From: Botryococcus braunii
Taxonomy: Eukaryota > Chlorophyta > Trebouxiophyceae
Direction of reading: 5' to 3'
Length of the DNA: 64,000 nt
Assembly: GCA_002005505.1 (NCBI GenBank)
Contig: KV908515.1
Span: 214,840-278,839, forward strand
The translations under genes were made by a program, and so were the position numbers. Positions 52,201-62,290 of this stretch are shown here, one piece after another. Numbering within the stretch: the stretch's first letter is position 1; every line of letters starts with the position of its first letter. The notes below the pieces were generated by a model, which saw nothing but the letters and a program-made list of their open reading frames with translations, was not told the origin of the DNA and searched no databases.

Positions 52201-53131
52201 GGTACGGCACGTTTCCAGCTGCAGCCTGGAGCTTTGACACGTGCAGAGCGTCTGCAGCAACGAAATGCTCGTAAACAGCAACCCAAGTCTGGTGACATCA
52301 CAGAGCAGGCTGGGATCGAAGCTGCTGATGAAGCTCCTACCACCGTCACTGTACATGATGACATCAGTACAGAAGAAGGGGGGATTACAACGTCCAGGGA
52401 ACCAGGGGAAGCAGGAGACGTAGGGGAAGCAGGAGAAGCAGAATGTACTGGGAGGGGTACTGGAGTTGACACTGACTCTGCAGTGGAGGGTGATTCAAGT
52501 GCTGTTGATCAGTGTAGCGATGACAATGCTGTTGCTATGCATGTACGTGATGAGGCTGTAGGGAGGCTTGTTAATGCAAAATGTGAATCTGATCGTGAAA
52601 CTCGACTTCGAGTTAGCAATGTGCATGACGCAGTGGACCATTCTGAGATGGTATGTGAACATGAAGAGATGATAACTGCTGCTGCTGTGAGAGAAGATGA
52701 GAGCGGGAGTCAGGAAGCACGGAGAGTAGTGGGTCAGATGAGATCCAGAGGCAAGGTTGCATTCTTTGATAATCTGCCATCTGCCACAAGGCAGAGCTCA
52801 GATAATCCATGGGCAGGATCTGCCAGGATTGTTAGAGACATTTTGCATGAGCAAGATGGGGCAGAACCCAGTGGGGAGATGCCTTCATGTGTGTTCCGTA
52901 CCGCGGATTCAGGAGGGGATGCCAGTGATCCTGCCAGTATTGCTTTTTTACGTGCTTGCCTTGCTAGTCCTGCAGGAGTGAGATTTAGCAAGATTCCTGT
53001 ACCAAGTAACTATCGTGAGGCACGAATGTCTGATCAGTGGGTGTTTTGGGAACAAGCCATGATCGAGGAGAAGAACTCTCTCGATGCTCATGAGTGCTTT
53101 GAGTACACTGAAAGACCCAGAGGAAAGAAAG
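49292..53131 (+). pseudogene. Copia-1 copy Y: Gag-protease-integrase-linker, cut before reverse transcriptase
   Basis: ATG at 49292 (MTQSAESSPMDQ). One base is missing near 49355 (TCTGGGGGTC against TCTGGGTGGTC in copy X), which shifts the frame; from about 49390 the frame is open to 53131. It carries the knuckle CWECGSRGHISKEC, protease WLVDSGATVHLVND, HHCC, and the complete integrase core with RTDRGTEFLNKTF and TPQQNGVAERMNRTLKE. A roughly 400-residue Pro/Ser/Glu-rich linker follows, then YTERPRGKK at the entrance of the reverse transcriptase. The coding sequence stops where reversed LTR F begins (53132). The polymerase half is not in place. Confidence 0.92.
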
Positions 53132-53748
53132 TGTGAAAGGTTATGGGCAGAGAGAACACCTGTAAGTCCGCAAAAGGATTTGTCAATGCACTTGTAGAGG
53201 TTTCGTCAGTCAGACCTCGACACACCCTTTGCGCGCGACTGATACAGGTTCGACAGGAGCGCCTTCCCTTGCGGCAACCAAAAAGCAAGTGCGACTGTCT
53301 TAAACACAAATCAAATATGCAATAGCAAGCTTCAACTTGTAGCAAACAGACAGGACTTCCATTCCGTGGCACAGGATTCGGCCAACCAACGAATTGATTA
53401 CATGGGACAATATTACTGCTTGCCCTACTGGCACAATCTCATATACGCATAAATTACTTCTCACATTAGCTGGTTTATAGCATCGTCTCAAACATGTTTT
53501 GTGCCGGACCTGAGTCCGGCACACTCGTTCCCTTGACGACCTAATAGCACAGCTTTGCGACAGTCAACGAAATATCTAACCAAATAGAATTATATCATTA
53601 AATCACAACTACATCAATACCTGTAAGTCCGCAAAAGGATTGTCAATGCACTTGTAGAGGTTTCGTCAGTCAGACCTCGACACACCTATTGCCCCGAGCA
53701 TTACGATTTAGCCAGAGCAATGAGCAACATTGCAAATGCAGTGGTTAT
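53132..53748 (-). repeat. Copia-1 LTR, reverse, truncated (copy F)
   Basis: 617 bp of the reversed LTR (TGTGAAAGG onward), stopping at GCAGTGGTTAT where the Copia-2 LTR starts. The remaining about 760 bp are not found beyond Copia-2. Confidence 0.9.
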
Positions 53749-54114
53749 TGTTGAGTTCTGAACATTATTATTGAATGCCTTGTGCTTTAAGTGATCTTCA
53801 TGTGTGCACTATTAGGATATGGGTCCATTGAGAACATAAGGTACCTTGAGACACGGCAGATTCTGGACGTTTTCGAACATAAGGTACAATCCTATCTAGA
53901 TCACACGTTTGTCGGATGAACTCTTAAGGCTGCCCCACCGGAGTGAATACCAACTGGTTGTGAAAGATGCTGGGCATCACCAGATGCTAGTCTTGTCCGA
54001 CAGTTGTGTGTGGCACTCAGCAGACAGTCGTACGGACTGTAGCTGGAGTAACTTCGTCTATTGACGACCTGTCTGCTTTGTACAGGGAAAGCCGATTGCC
54101 CATAACCTTTCACA
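53749..54114 (+). repeat. Copia-2 5' LTR (G), 366 bp
   Basis: TGTTGAGTTCTG to CCCATAACCTTTCACA. Contains one copy of the 135-bp segment that is present twice in LTR H, and is exactly 328 bp shorter than LTR H. Confidence 0.92.
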
Positions 54115-54504
54115 GGTTATGGGCCCACGCCCTTCCAGCTGAGCCAAGTAAAAGCAGGAGTGAAGGTCGTCTACGGATGGGTCAGACGTAAGCGTCAACA
54201 AAGGAGCTCGAGCATGGCGCAGCGGCGCAAGGGAACTCGAGTGTACCAGGACCATTATCTTACTCACAGTTTACCTTTCTGGGAAATTCATAATTGAAGT
54301 TTTAGCTGTGCTTTATCATTCATAGACGTTGTCTAGAAGCACTGAGTGAGTCGGGCCGGACTCCGGCGCAAACTTCTGAGGGGAACATATCTGCTACTAC
54401 TGTGCAAGACTGGCTGGTAAATTTCCATGACATGGAGGGAATTGTAGGGTATTGCTGCATTCCAGAAGTTTATGAGTAAGTTTGGCTGGTGAAGTGACAA
54501 TAGT

Positions 54505-57447
54505 ATGACAAAAAGGGGCAAAGAAAAGGAAAGTAGCAGTGAAACAGCAATGTCTCAACCTGGAGAAGTCAGTGGGGCCACTCCAGGGCAGTCTATGACC
54601 GGGACACAATCAGCCACTGCAGAACCAAAGGTGGAGATTGACAAGGCAGCCTACATCCCCAATACCTCTAATCCAAAGATGACTGTCATGCTTGATGATG
54701 GAGGGCGCAATTTTGAATTTTGGTATGAAAATTTGGAGGCGTGCGCAAACACCAAGGGGGTCAGAGCGGCTTTGGAGAGGCCAATGCCAGGGTCGGTGGA
54801 GAACTCAGCCATCAAGCAGTGGCTGATCCAGTCAGTTCCAGTCATCTGGCATTCTCAGATCTCATGCCACAAAGCAGCGTTCGACTTCATCGCGTGGGTG
54901 AAGAACAGTCACACTGGAGGGAGCAACCAAGACATCAACCTTGAGTGGTACAAGGAAATGGAGCAGGGCATCAAGACAGGGGAGACACTCAAGGTCTACC
55001 TCTACAGAATGATGGATCTGGCTACAAGTCTCAGAAACAACGCGTTCATCCTCTTGGACCACAATGTTGGGGAGCTGATGGTGAAGGGCCTCCCTCCTGT
55101 GCTGAGGCTCGAGTCCCTGGAGGTTATGGCAACCGACAAGCCGCCATTGGAGCTGATTCAAAGAATCCTGCGCGCCGCAGCCAGCCGTGGGTACAAGGAC
55201 CCACCTGCAGAGGGAACACCTCAGGCCATGGCAGCTGCAGCAGTGGCTGGTCCCTCTGGGGGGGTAGCTGGAGCGTCATCAAGCGCTGGAGCTGCACCAG
55301 GAGTGGGAGCAGTACCGGGAGTTGGAGCAGCACTACCAGCAAACGAACAGCCTCCCGCTGGCCCCTCTGCAACTACTTTTGGTGGCAGGGGGCGTGGACC
55401 TGGCAGGGCAAGAAGGCCCAGAGAGGAGCTTACATGCCACTTCTGCAAGGCAAAGGGCCACTTCATGACTGACTGCGGACCGCTCAGGCAGCTGCAGGCT
55501 CTGCATCAAAACATGCAAGCGGCAAGCGTTGGGCCTGCAGCTTACTGGGGCCAGGGAGGCCCACAGTCGTCTCCTCAAGCCTGGTGGGACCATGGATCTG
55601 GCCGGGGTGGCCCGCCTTCATCCGCTTCCAGCCCTGGACCTCCTTCAGCATATAACTATCCAACAAGTCAACACACGTTTCCGGGGTGGCATTTACCACC
55701 TCCACCCCCTCCTTCTGGTGAGGCGATGTTTATCTCTCTCAATGTGCTTGCCCCAACTTCGCATGGAGCTAGCAGCACATCTTGGTTAATAGATAGTGGT
55801 GCCTCTGTGCATATAGTCAATGATCTCTCATTGCTCCATAATCCAGTTATGCATAGACAGCCTCTTCCTCTGCACTTGGCAACCTCAGACGCCAAGGGAG
55901 GAATCATTGCATCTGGGTCTGTATGCCTTGTGAATGCAAGGCACGAAGTATTCTGGCTGCACAATGTGCAGTGTGTTCCTTCTGCGCATACCAACCTCAT
56001 TTCAGTCACTGGTGCAATTCAGGATGGAGCATCTTTCCTGACTGACACTGCAGGTGGTTACACAGCCATGAAGGGACCTGAAGGGTGGTGTGGAGATATC
56101 ACCCGCGCACGAGGTCTGTTTTTTTTGGAGTTTGTTAGTCCTGTCAGAGGGCAGCAAGTTGGCTGCAGACATATTGATCACATGGCTGAGGCGTCTCATC
56201 TTAGGAAAGGACACGTGTGTAGCGAGAGATCTCTGTGGCATGCTAGGTTAGGTCATCCTGGTGCCAGCAGCATGCAGAGGTTCTCCAAGGAAGATCTGGT
56301 TACAGGAATCAATATCTCCCTTGCTCCCTGCTCTGAGTGCCCCAAGCACTGTGAATCGTGTATACAAGGGAAACACTCCAGACCTCCTTTCCCTGTATCT
56401 TCCAGGCCTGCACATCACCCACTCGATAGAGTCCATGTGGATACTGTGGGTCCCATATCACCTCCTGCCATCACAGGTGAACGATATTGGGTCACTGTAG
56501 TGGATGAAAGTTCACACCAAGTTGCCTCCCTGCCTGTGAAGTCAAAGGATGGCATCCCAAAGGCTGTGATAGACCTGCTCCGTTTTTGGCAGACCCAACG
56601 AGGCACGGTTGTGAAGTGTGTGAGGACTGACAGGGGTTCAGAGTTCCTGAACCAGCAATTCAAAGAGTTTTGTGCTCAGCAGGGCACTAAGATGGAGTCC
56701 TCAGCGCCCTACACGCCTCAGCAGAATGGGGTGGCGGAGAGGATGAATAGGACCCTGAAGGAGCGAACAAGGACTCTGTTGGTCCATGCTGCAGCAGACC
56801 CCTCCCTTTGGAAGGAGTCGCTTGAGACAGCTACCCTCCTCTACAATGTGGGTCCTACTTCAGGCAGGTCCCTGACCCCCATGGAATTATTCTTTGGTGT
56901 CAAACCTGATGTGTCTGTGCTGCGCACGTTTGGCTGTGTAGCCCATGTGCACATTCCCAGTGGCCAAAGGTCTGTTTTTGGGCCCAAGACCATCCCTGGG
57001 ATGTTTACTGGTTATTGTCCCCAGTCTAAAGCGTATCGTGTGTACGTGGGGAATGGAGTGTGGAAGGAGAGTAGGGACGTCAGCTTTATCGAGCACTTGA
57101 GGGGGGCTGAGAGAGTGGGTCTATCAAAGGTCCAGCCTGGGTCTGTCTATGATTCTAGGATATCACCCCCCCTTGGCAGTGAGAATCTGGCAACGCCTCA
57201 AGCAATTCCCTCTGCTGCTCCACCCACGTTCTGGGATGAGGAGGATGACCATGGAGTGGAGACGCTTTCCACTGGGGCTCCTGGGACCTCTGGACTTTGT
57301 GCTGGGGATCAGTCTGGAGACGGGACCACAGCAGCACATGACCAAGGAAACCCCACCAGCCTGGATTCTACTGTTGGGACCCCAGAACCATCTCAGCACT
57401 CGTGGTCGGTGCTTGAGCATATGCAGAATCTGGCCAGGGGGGTGTAG
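54505..57447 (+). CDS. Copia-2 Gag-protease-integrase polyprotein part
   Basis: 980 residues from ATG 54505 (MTKRGKEKESSS). The start is the first ATG of the long frame; MSQPGEV at 54550 is an alternative closer in style to Copia-1 Gag. Gag occupies the first about 300 residues, with an Ala/Gly/Pro-rich stretch and CCHC knuckle CHFCKAKGHFMTDC (about 311). Protease WLIDSGASVHIVND lies at about 427. Integrase follows: HARLGHPGASS (about 578), CSECPKHCESC, core aspartates in HVDTVGP (about 643) and RTDRGSEF (about 707), and glutamate in NGVAERMNRTLKE (about 742). A linker follows. TAG at 57445 ends the frame after a six-G run; one extra G would join it to the next frame. Gag packages RNA, protease matures the polyprotein and integrase inserts the cDNA. 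Confidence 0.93.
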   Translation: MTKRGKEKESSSETAMSQPGEVSGATPGQSMTGTQSATAEPKVEIDKAAYIPNTSNPKMTVMLDDGGRNFEFWYENLEACANTKGVRAALERPMPGSVENSAIKQWLIQSVPVIWHSQISCHKAAFDFIAWVKNSHTGGSNQDINLEWYKEMEQGIKTGETLKVYLYRMMDLATSLRNNAFILLDHNVGELMVKGLPPVLRLESLEVMATDKPPLELIQRILRAAASRGYKDPPAEGTPQAMAAAAVAGPSGGVAGASSSAGAAPGVGAVPGVGAALPANEQPPAGPSATTFGGRGRGPGRARRPREELTCHFCKAKGHFMTDCGPLRQLQALHQNMQAASVGPAAYWGQGGPQSSPQAWWDHGSGRGGPPSSASSPGPPSAYNYPTSQHTFPGWHLPPPPPPSGEAMFISLNVLAPTSHGASSTSWLIDSGASVHIVNDLSLLHNPVMHRQPLPLHLATSDAKGGIIASGSVCLVNARHEVFWLHNVQCVPSAHTNLISVTGAIQDGASFLTDTAGGYTAMKGPEGWCGDITRARGLFFLEFVSPVRGQQVGCRHIDHMAEASHLRKGHVCSERSLWHARLGHPGASSMQRFSKEDLVTGINISLAPCSECPKHCESCIQGKHSRPPFPVSSRPAHHPLDRVHVDTVGPISPPAITGERYWVTVVDESSHQVASLPVKSKDGIPKAVIDLLRFWQTQRGTVVKCVRTDRGSEFLNQQFKEFCAQQGTKMESSAPYTPQQNGVAERMNRTLKERTRTLLVHAAADPSLWKESLETATLLYNVGPTSGRSLTPMELFFGVKPDVSVLRTFGCVAHVHIPSGQRSVFGPKTIPGMFTGYCPQSKAYRVYVGNGVWKESRDVSFIEHLRGAERVGLSKVQPGSVYDSRISPPLGSENLATPQAIPSAAPPTFWDEEDDHGVETLSTGAPGTSGLCAGDQSGDGTTAAHDQGNPTSLDSTVGTPEPSQHSWSVLEHMQNLARGV

Positions 57448-59717
57448 AAACTCAATCCCAGGTAGAAAAAATGCAGAAGGTACAAGAGGGGTTGCGAATG
57501 CAGGGGAAGTCACAAATTCCCCTTCCTCCAGGGACCACCCTTACAAGGGAGCAGCGTTATGTACAGCGCGTGGCTAGGAGAGAGCATTCTGACATCCCAT
57601 TGCATGCCCCTGACCCAGGTCAGGCAATTGTGAGTGAGCCAAACATGGTTGGTCTCCCTGATATGCAGGGGCAGGTTGAGACAGTCGAGGCTATGTTCGG
57701 TGCAGATGTAAGAGATGAGAGCAGTGGGTTAGACATGCCAGCAGTAGGGGAAGCTGGTGCCCAATCCCAGTCACTGGCTAGTCATGCTTATGGTGTGCAG
57801 GCTGACATTGTAGGCGCAGCTCAGGCAAGTCTGGGTAGTGTGCCCAAGTGTGAGTCCAGGAGAGAGAGAGAGCTGCTGCTCCCCTCTGCATTGCGGAAGG
57901 TGCGAGAATGTAAGGGTGCTGCACATGAGTCCAGTAGTCAAGGAGAGAGAGAGAGACTTGAGAAGGAATCAGATAATCCCGGCAGTACTGCCCAGTCCCA
58001 GCATAAGGTACATAATGTACCTTATTCTGGCAACCAGGGAGAGAGAGAGAGAGAAGGGAACAGCATCAGTAAGGCTGACAGCCCTGCTGCACCACAGCAT
58101 AAGGTACAGAGTGTACCTTCTGTCACGTTGGGAAAAGTTCACGTGCCCTCAAACTTGAGGGAAGCCCAGCGCTCACCTCAGTGGGAGTTTTGGCAGCAGG
58201 CAATGCAAGAGGAGATGGAGTCTTTAGACACCCATGAGGTTATGCAGTATGTGGAAAGACCCCATGGGCAGAAAGTTATCCCTGTTCATTGGATTTTTTC
58301 TACAAAAAACGATGCACATGGGAATGTCACTCGGTTTAAAGCAAGATTGGTTGCCCAGGGTTGCAGACAGATTCCTGGTATAGATGTTGGTGAGGTTTTT
58401 GCACCTACCAGCAGCTATGGTGCTAGGAGAGCTGTGCTGGCAGTGGCTGCCACACAAAATCTTGAGATCCACCAAGTGGATATCAAGACAGCTTTTCTCA
58501 ATGGGGAGTTGGAGGAAGAGGTCTATGTAACCCAACCACCAGGATTTGAGAATGGCAACACGAGAGTTGTGTGCAAGCTCAGGAAGGCACTCTACGGTCT
58601 TAAGCAAGCCCCACGGGCTTGGCACAAGACCTTGAGCGACAAGTTGAGCGTGATGGGGTATAGTGTGTGCAAGAGCGACGCTGGGGTATACATCAGGAGG
58701 GCCCCTGATGGTAATCTGTCGTTTATTCTTGTTTATGTCGATGATCTTCTCATAGTTGCCAGAGTGGTTGCAGAGATTGAGTGGGGGAAAGAGTTATTGA
58801 AGAAGGACTTCACCATCCATGATTTGGGAGAGGTGAATGATTTCCTGGGGTGTCAGGTCCTACGCAATAGAGTTCAGGGCACTATTTCCATGAGTTGCAC
58901 TCCCAAGATTGATGCTCTTGTGGAGAAGTTTGGCGTTGCTGATGATGGACGTGGGGTTGATACCCCCATGTCCAAGGACTTCGTGGCTAGCAGCAGACCC
59001 GAGTCCTCAGATGGTATGTCACATGGGGCTGGTACCCCTCTGCCACCTGGTCATCGATACTGCGAGTTAATTGGATCGTTACTGTACATAGCCAATACGA
59101 CCCGGCCTGACATTTCTCAGGCTGTTGGAGTGTTGTCAAGGTATAGAATGACACCCACTACCTCACACTGGAATGAGGCCATTCGAGTGCTGAAGTACTT
59201 GAGAGATACCAGAGAGTTAGCTCTTACTCTGGGTGGAAAGGGCCCTGAGCTAGAAGGCTATGTTGATGCCGACTATGCTGGGGACCTGGACCACAGGTAT
59301 TCCACCACTGGCTATGTTCTATCAGTCTATGGTAGTGCCGTGGTTTGGGGAAGCAAGAAGCAGAGCTCAGTTGCTACCTCAACTGTGCAAGCTGAGTTTA
59401 TGGCAGCTGGCCATATTGTGAAGGAAGCCAACTGGCTAAGGGGCTTCTTGGAAGAGATAGGGGCTGCACCTTGGAGGGTCAAAATTTTCTGTGACAACCA
59501 AGGATGCATTTCTAATTTACGGAACCCCCTGTATTCCAAATTCACAAAGCACGTTGCAGTAAGCTTCCACTACGCTAGGGAAGCTATGGCACTTGGGCAG
59601 GTAGATATCCTCTATGTGGAATCTGCACGCAATGTGGCTGACATTATGACCAAGCCACTTGCCAAGCCCGTGTTTGTTGGTCATCGTGATTCACTAGGTT
59701 TGAGAAGATACACTTAA
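57444..59717 (+). CDS. Copia-2 reverse transcriptase-RNase H part
   Basis: The frame is open from the G run at 57437-57442; the first ATG is at 57471 (MQKVQEGLRMQ). After a Glu/Arg-rich linker come the reverse transcriptase motifs VIPVHWIFSTKNDAHGN (about residue 269 from 57471), RFKARLVAQGCRQIPGID, DIKTAFLNGELEEEVYVTQP, LYGLKQAPRAWH and the catalytic YVDDLLIV (about 422). RNase H motifs follow: GYVDADYAGDLDHRYSTTGY, VATSTVQAEFMAAG, CDNQGCISNLRNP, and NVADIMTKPLAKPVF. The catalytic residues I can check are present. As the frame is offset by one from the upstream part, a full polyprotein cannot be made unless the missing base is a sequencing error. Copia has no programmed frameshift at this site. 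Confidence 0.93.
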   Translation, partial: VETQSQVEKMQKVQEGLRMQGKSQIPLPPGTTLTREQRYVQRVARREHSDIPLHAPDPGQAIVSEPNMVGLPDMQGQVETVEAMFGADVRDESSGLDMPAVGEAGAQSQSLASHAYGVQADIVGAAQASLGSVPKCESRRERELLLPSALRKVRECKGAAHESSSQGERERLEKESDNPGSTAQSQHKVHNVPYSGNQGEREREGNSISKADSPAAPQHKVQSVPSVTLGKVHVPSNLREAQRSPQWEFWQQAMQEEMESLDTHEVMQYVERPHGQKVIPVHWIFSTKNDAHGNVTRFKARLVAQGCRQIPGIDVGEVFAPTSSYGARRAVLAVAATQNLEIHQVDIKTAFLNGELEEEVYVTQPPGFENGNTRVVCKLRKALYGLKQAPRAWHKTLSDKLSVMGYSVCKSDAGVYIRRAPDGNLSFILVYVDDLLIVARVVAEIEWGKELLKKDFTIHDLGEVNDFLGCQVLRNRVQGTISMSCTPKIDALVEKFGVADDGRGVDTPMSKDFVASSRPESSDGMSHGAGTPLPPGHRYCELIGSLLYIANTTRPDISQAVGVLSRYRMTPTTSHWNEAIRVLKYLRDTRELALTLGGKGPELEGYVDADYAGDLDHRYSTTGYVLSVYGSAVVWGSKKQSSVATSTVQAEFMAAGHIVKEANWLRGFLEEIGAAPWRVKIFCDNQGCISNLRNPLYSKFTKHVAVSFHYAREAMALGQVDILYVESARNVADIMTKPLAKPVFVGHRDSLGLRRYT

Positions 59718-59737
59718 AGCATGCAGGCAAGGGGAAG

Positions 59738-60431
59738 TGTTGAGTTCTGAACATTATTATTGAATGCCTTGTGCTTTAAGTGATCTTCATGTGTGCACTA
59801 TTAGGATATGGGTCCATTGAGAACATAAGGTACCTTGAGACACGGCAGATTCTGGACGTTTTCGAACATAAGGTACAATCCTATCTAGATCACACGTTTG
59901 TCGGATGAACTCTTAAGGCTGCCCCACCGGAGTGAATACCAACTGGTTGTGAAAGATGCTGGGCATCACCAGATGCTAGTCTTGTCCGACAGTTGTGTGT
60001 GGCACTCAGCAGACAGTCGTACGGACTGTAGCTGGAGTAACTTCGTCTATTGACGACCTGTCTGCTTTGTACAGGTACGGTGCGGCAGTGTGTGTTGTAT
60101 CATTGTTGCTATTGTGAGAGTGAACAAGCTTAGTGTACCCTGTAGTCACTCAAACAGATAAGGGACAGTGACTTCAGGGAGTATAGGCATGTACTTGAAC
60201 GTAGCCGTCTAGAGCCTTATCTAGTGATTGCTTGATCGGTGCTTGTGTACAAGATAATGATGTAACGTAACTGGTTGTGAAAGATGCTGGGCATCACCAG
60301 ATGCTAGTCTTGTCCGACAGTTGTGTGTGGCACTCAGCAGACAGTCGTACGGACTGTAGCTGGAGTAACTTCGTCTATTGACGACCTGTCTGCTTTGTAC
60401 AGGGAAAGCCGATTGCCTATAACCTTTCACA
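59738..60431 (+). repeat. Copia-2 3' LTR (H), 694 bp with internal duplication
   Basis: Same start and end as LTR G, but a 135-bp segment (AACTGGTTGTGAAAG to TTTGTACAGG) occurs twice, at 59941-60075 and 60269-60403, with 193 bp of unique sequence between. The spacing of 328 bp equals the length difference from LTR G. The end reads CCTATAACCTTTCACA, one base off G. Confidence 0.93.
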
Positions 60432-62290
60432 GTAAGAAGGGAATCAGTAAATTCAACTCCCTCCCTGCCTGCTTGGCTGATAGATAGTGGTTCAACTGAT
60501 CATATTTCCCCCAGCAAAGAGAATATGATAGACTATGTTGAGTACAAGGACCCTGAATACCTTGTAGTTGCTAATGGGAAGAGGGAAGCTATACTTGGGG
60601 AGGGTAACATGAAAGTGTTTACAGAGTTTGGAACTTCCTTTGTTCTTTACAATGTCAAATATGTCCCTACCTCCAAGAAATACTTGGTGTCTGTGGGAAA
60701 AGCATATCTTGATGGCCTAAATGTGAATATTCTAGGCATTGAATGTTTCATTTCAGACTCAAATGGAACAAATTTAGGATATGCAGAACACTGCTTCCCT
60801 TATCAATGGTTTATTGATTTGTCAATCACTGAAAAACATGTGACTTTCAGTAAGGAGATAAACCATGTTGAAGCCTGCATAGCACAAATAGACATTGAAA
60901 AGGTGGACCTGTGGCACAAACGTTTAGGTCACCTTTCTCCTCAAAATATGTCTAGAATGAAGAAGGAAGAAATGGTTAAAGGGATGTCTCTTCCATCTAT
61001 TGACTTAACAAAGCACATTGGCAACCATGGAGTGTGTGAACCATGTATGCTAGGGAAGATGACCACACAACCCTTTAAACCGACAGGCACCAAATGTACT
61101 AGAAAACTTGAAGTATTGCATATGGATGTGATAGGACCAGTCAGTCCTGAGTCAAATGATGGTGAAAAATATGCATTAACTGTCATAGATGAATTCACTG
61201 AATTCTCTAAAGTCATCTTGCTGAAATCTGAATCCGATGCAGTGAAAGAGGCTACACTTCTTCTCACTACATGGCAAAACCAGTGTGAATGTAGAGTCAA
61301 GTACATACGTACTGACAATGGCACTGAATTCATGGGGTTGGATAAATTCTGTAGGAAGTATGGAGTAGTCCATCAGAAGACTGCTCCGTTCGCACATCAG
61401 CAGAATGGCAAGATTGAGAGACTGAATGGGACACTGCAAGAGAGGGCGAGGGCCATGCTGGCAGCCACAGAACTTCCAACCGAATACTGGGGTGATGCTC
61501 TGCTTACTGCAAATTACCTTAGGAATATGTGTGCTGTAGCAAACTTGAGTATTACTCCCTTTGAAGCATGGTTTGGTCATAAGCCTAATCTCAGCCACTT
61601 GCGTGTGTTTGGTTGCAAATGTTTTGCATTGATCATCAAGTCCAAGAGGGCAGGAAAATTCGACTGTGTAAGCTCTGAAGGCATTTTTCTTGGGTATGAT
61701 GACCTCAGTCAAAATTACAGAGTGCTTATTGATGGCAAAGTCGATGTCTATGCTAGGGAATTTGTCAGGTGTGAGGAGGTCACTGCAGACGTGTCTGACA
61801 GTGGTCCTGCAGGTGCAGTAAATGTTGATCTAGACTTAGTAGAGTCTGACAGCGCTTTTGATTATACTACAGATGAGGATGGTCCCACTGACCCCCTCAC
61901 TGATATTCCTGCAAGCATGCCTGATGTCTCTCTGGCCCCCTTGGGCAATTTAGAGGTAGCTAGTCCAGGTGCGCAGGTGCACGCAGGTGAGCAGCTGAGC
62001 GCAGGAATGGCAGGGGAGCCAGGGGAGGTATTGGCTCAGCAGGAGCCAGTACCAATGGAGACTAGGGGTGGTCAGAAAGGGCTCGCGGGTAATCTGGACA
62101 TGGTAGAGCCAGATACCTGTTCCACAAGTGGCCTGGGTGCGCGCTCCATTGATGGGGGTGTTCCACAAGTCACCAGCCACACCAGTGTTGAGGGTCATGT
62201 CTCAGCCCCTCACTTAGAGCCAGTGGAATTTGATTTCCTGGCTGCCGGTATTCCCCACTCACCTGCTGGTTTGTTTGGAGGGAGGTATCC
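60432..62290 (+). pseudogene. Copia-3 fragment: protease-integrase, no Gag, cut before reverse transcriptase
   Basis: Open from 60432 (VRRESVNSTPS) directly at the Copia-2 LTR edge. Protease motif WLIDSGSTDHIS comes first, then VANGKREAILGEG, LYNVKYVPTSKKYLVSVGK, and integrase zinc finger HKRLGHLSPQNMSRM with CEPCMLGK. The core has HMDVIGPVSP, RTDNGTEFMGLDKF and HQQNGKIERLNGTLQE, then FEAWFGHKPNLSHLRVFGCK. A Ser/Pro/Glu-rich linker ends at GGRYP, where a foreign LTR (62291) interrupts it. It is a different copia lineage from Copia-1/2 (STDHI against ATVHLV). Gag, primer site and left LTR are absent. Confidence 0.9.

Larger units (their letters stand above)
53749..60431 (+). mobile_element. 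Copia-2, nearly complete Ty1/copia retrotransposon
   Basis: LTR G (53749-54114), primer site GGTTATGGGCCCAC (54115-54128), Gag-protease-integrase frame (54505-57447), reverse transcriptase-RNase H frame (to 59717), polypurine tract GGCAAGGGGAAG (59726-59737) and LTR H (59738-60431). The order protease-integrase-reverse transcriptase-RNase H defines copia. The flanking five bases differ (GTTAT left, GTAAG right), so no target duplication is visible. The only coding break I see is one base in a G run. Confidence 0.92.

Noticed and set aside
51867..52472. 201-residue antisense frame in the Copia-1 linker (also 46531-47136)
   Set aside because: Exact shadow of the Pro/Ser-rich linker on the other strand; GC-rich codon bias keeps it open.
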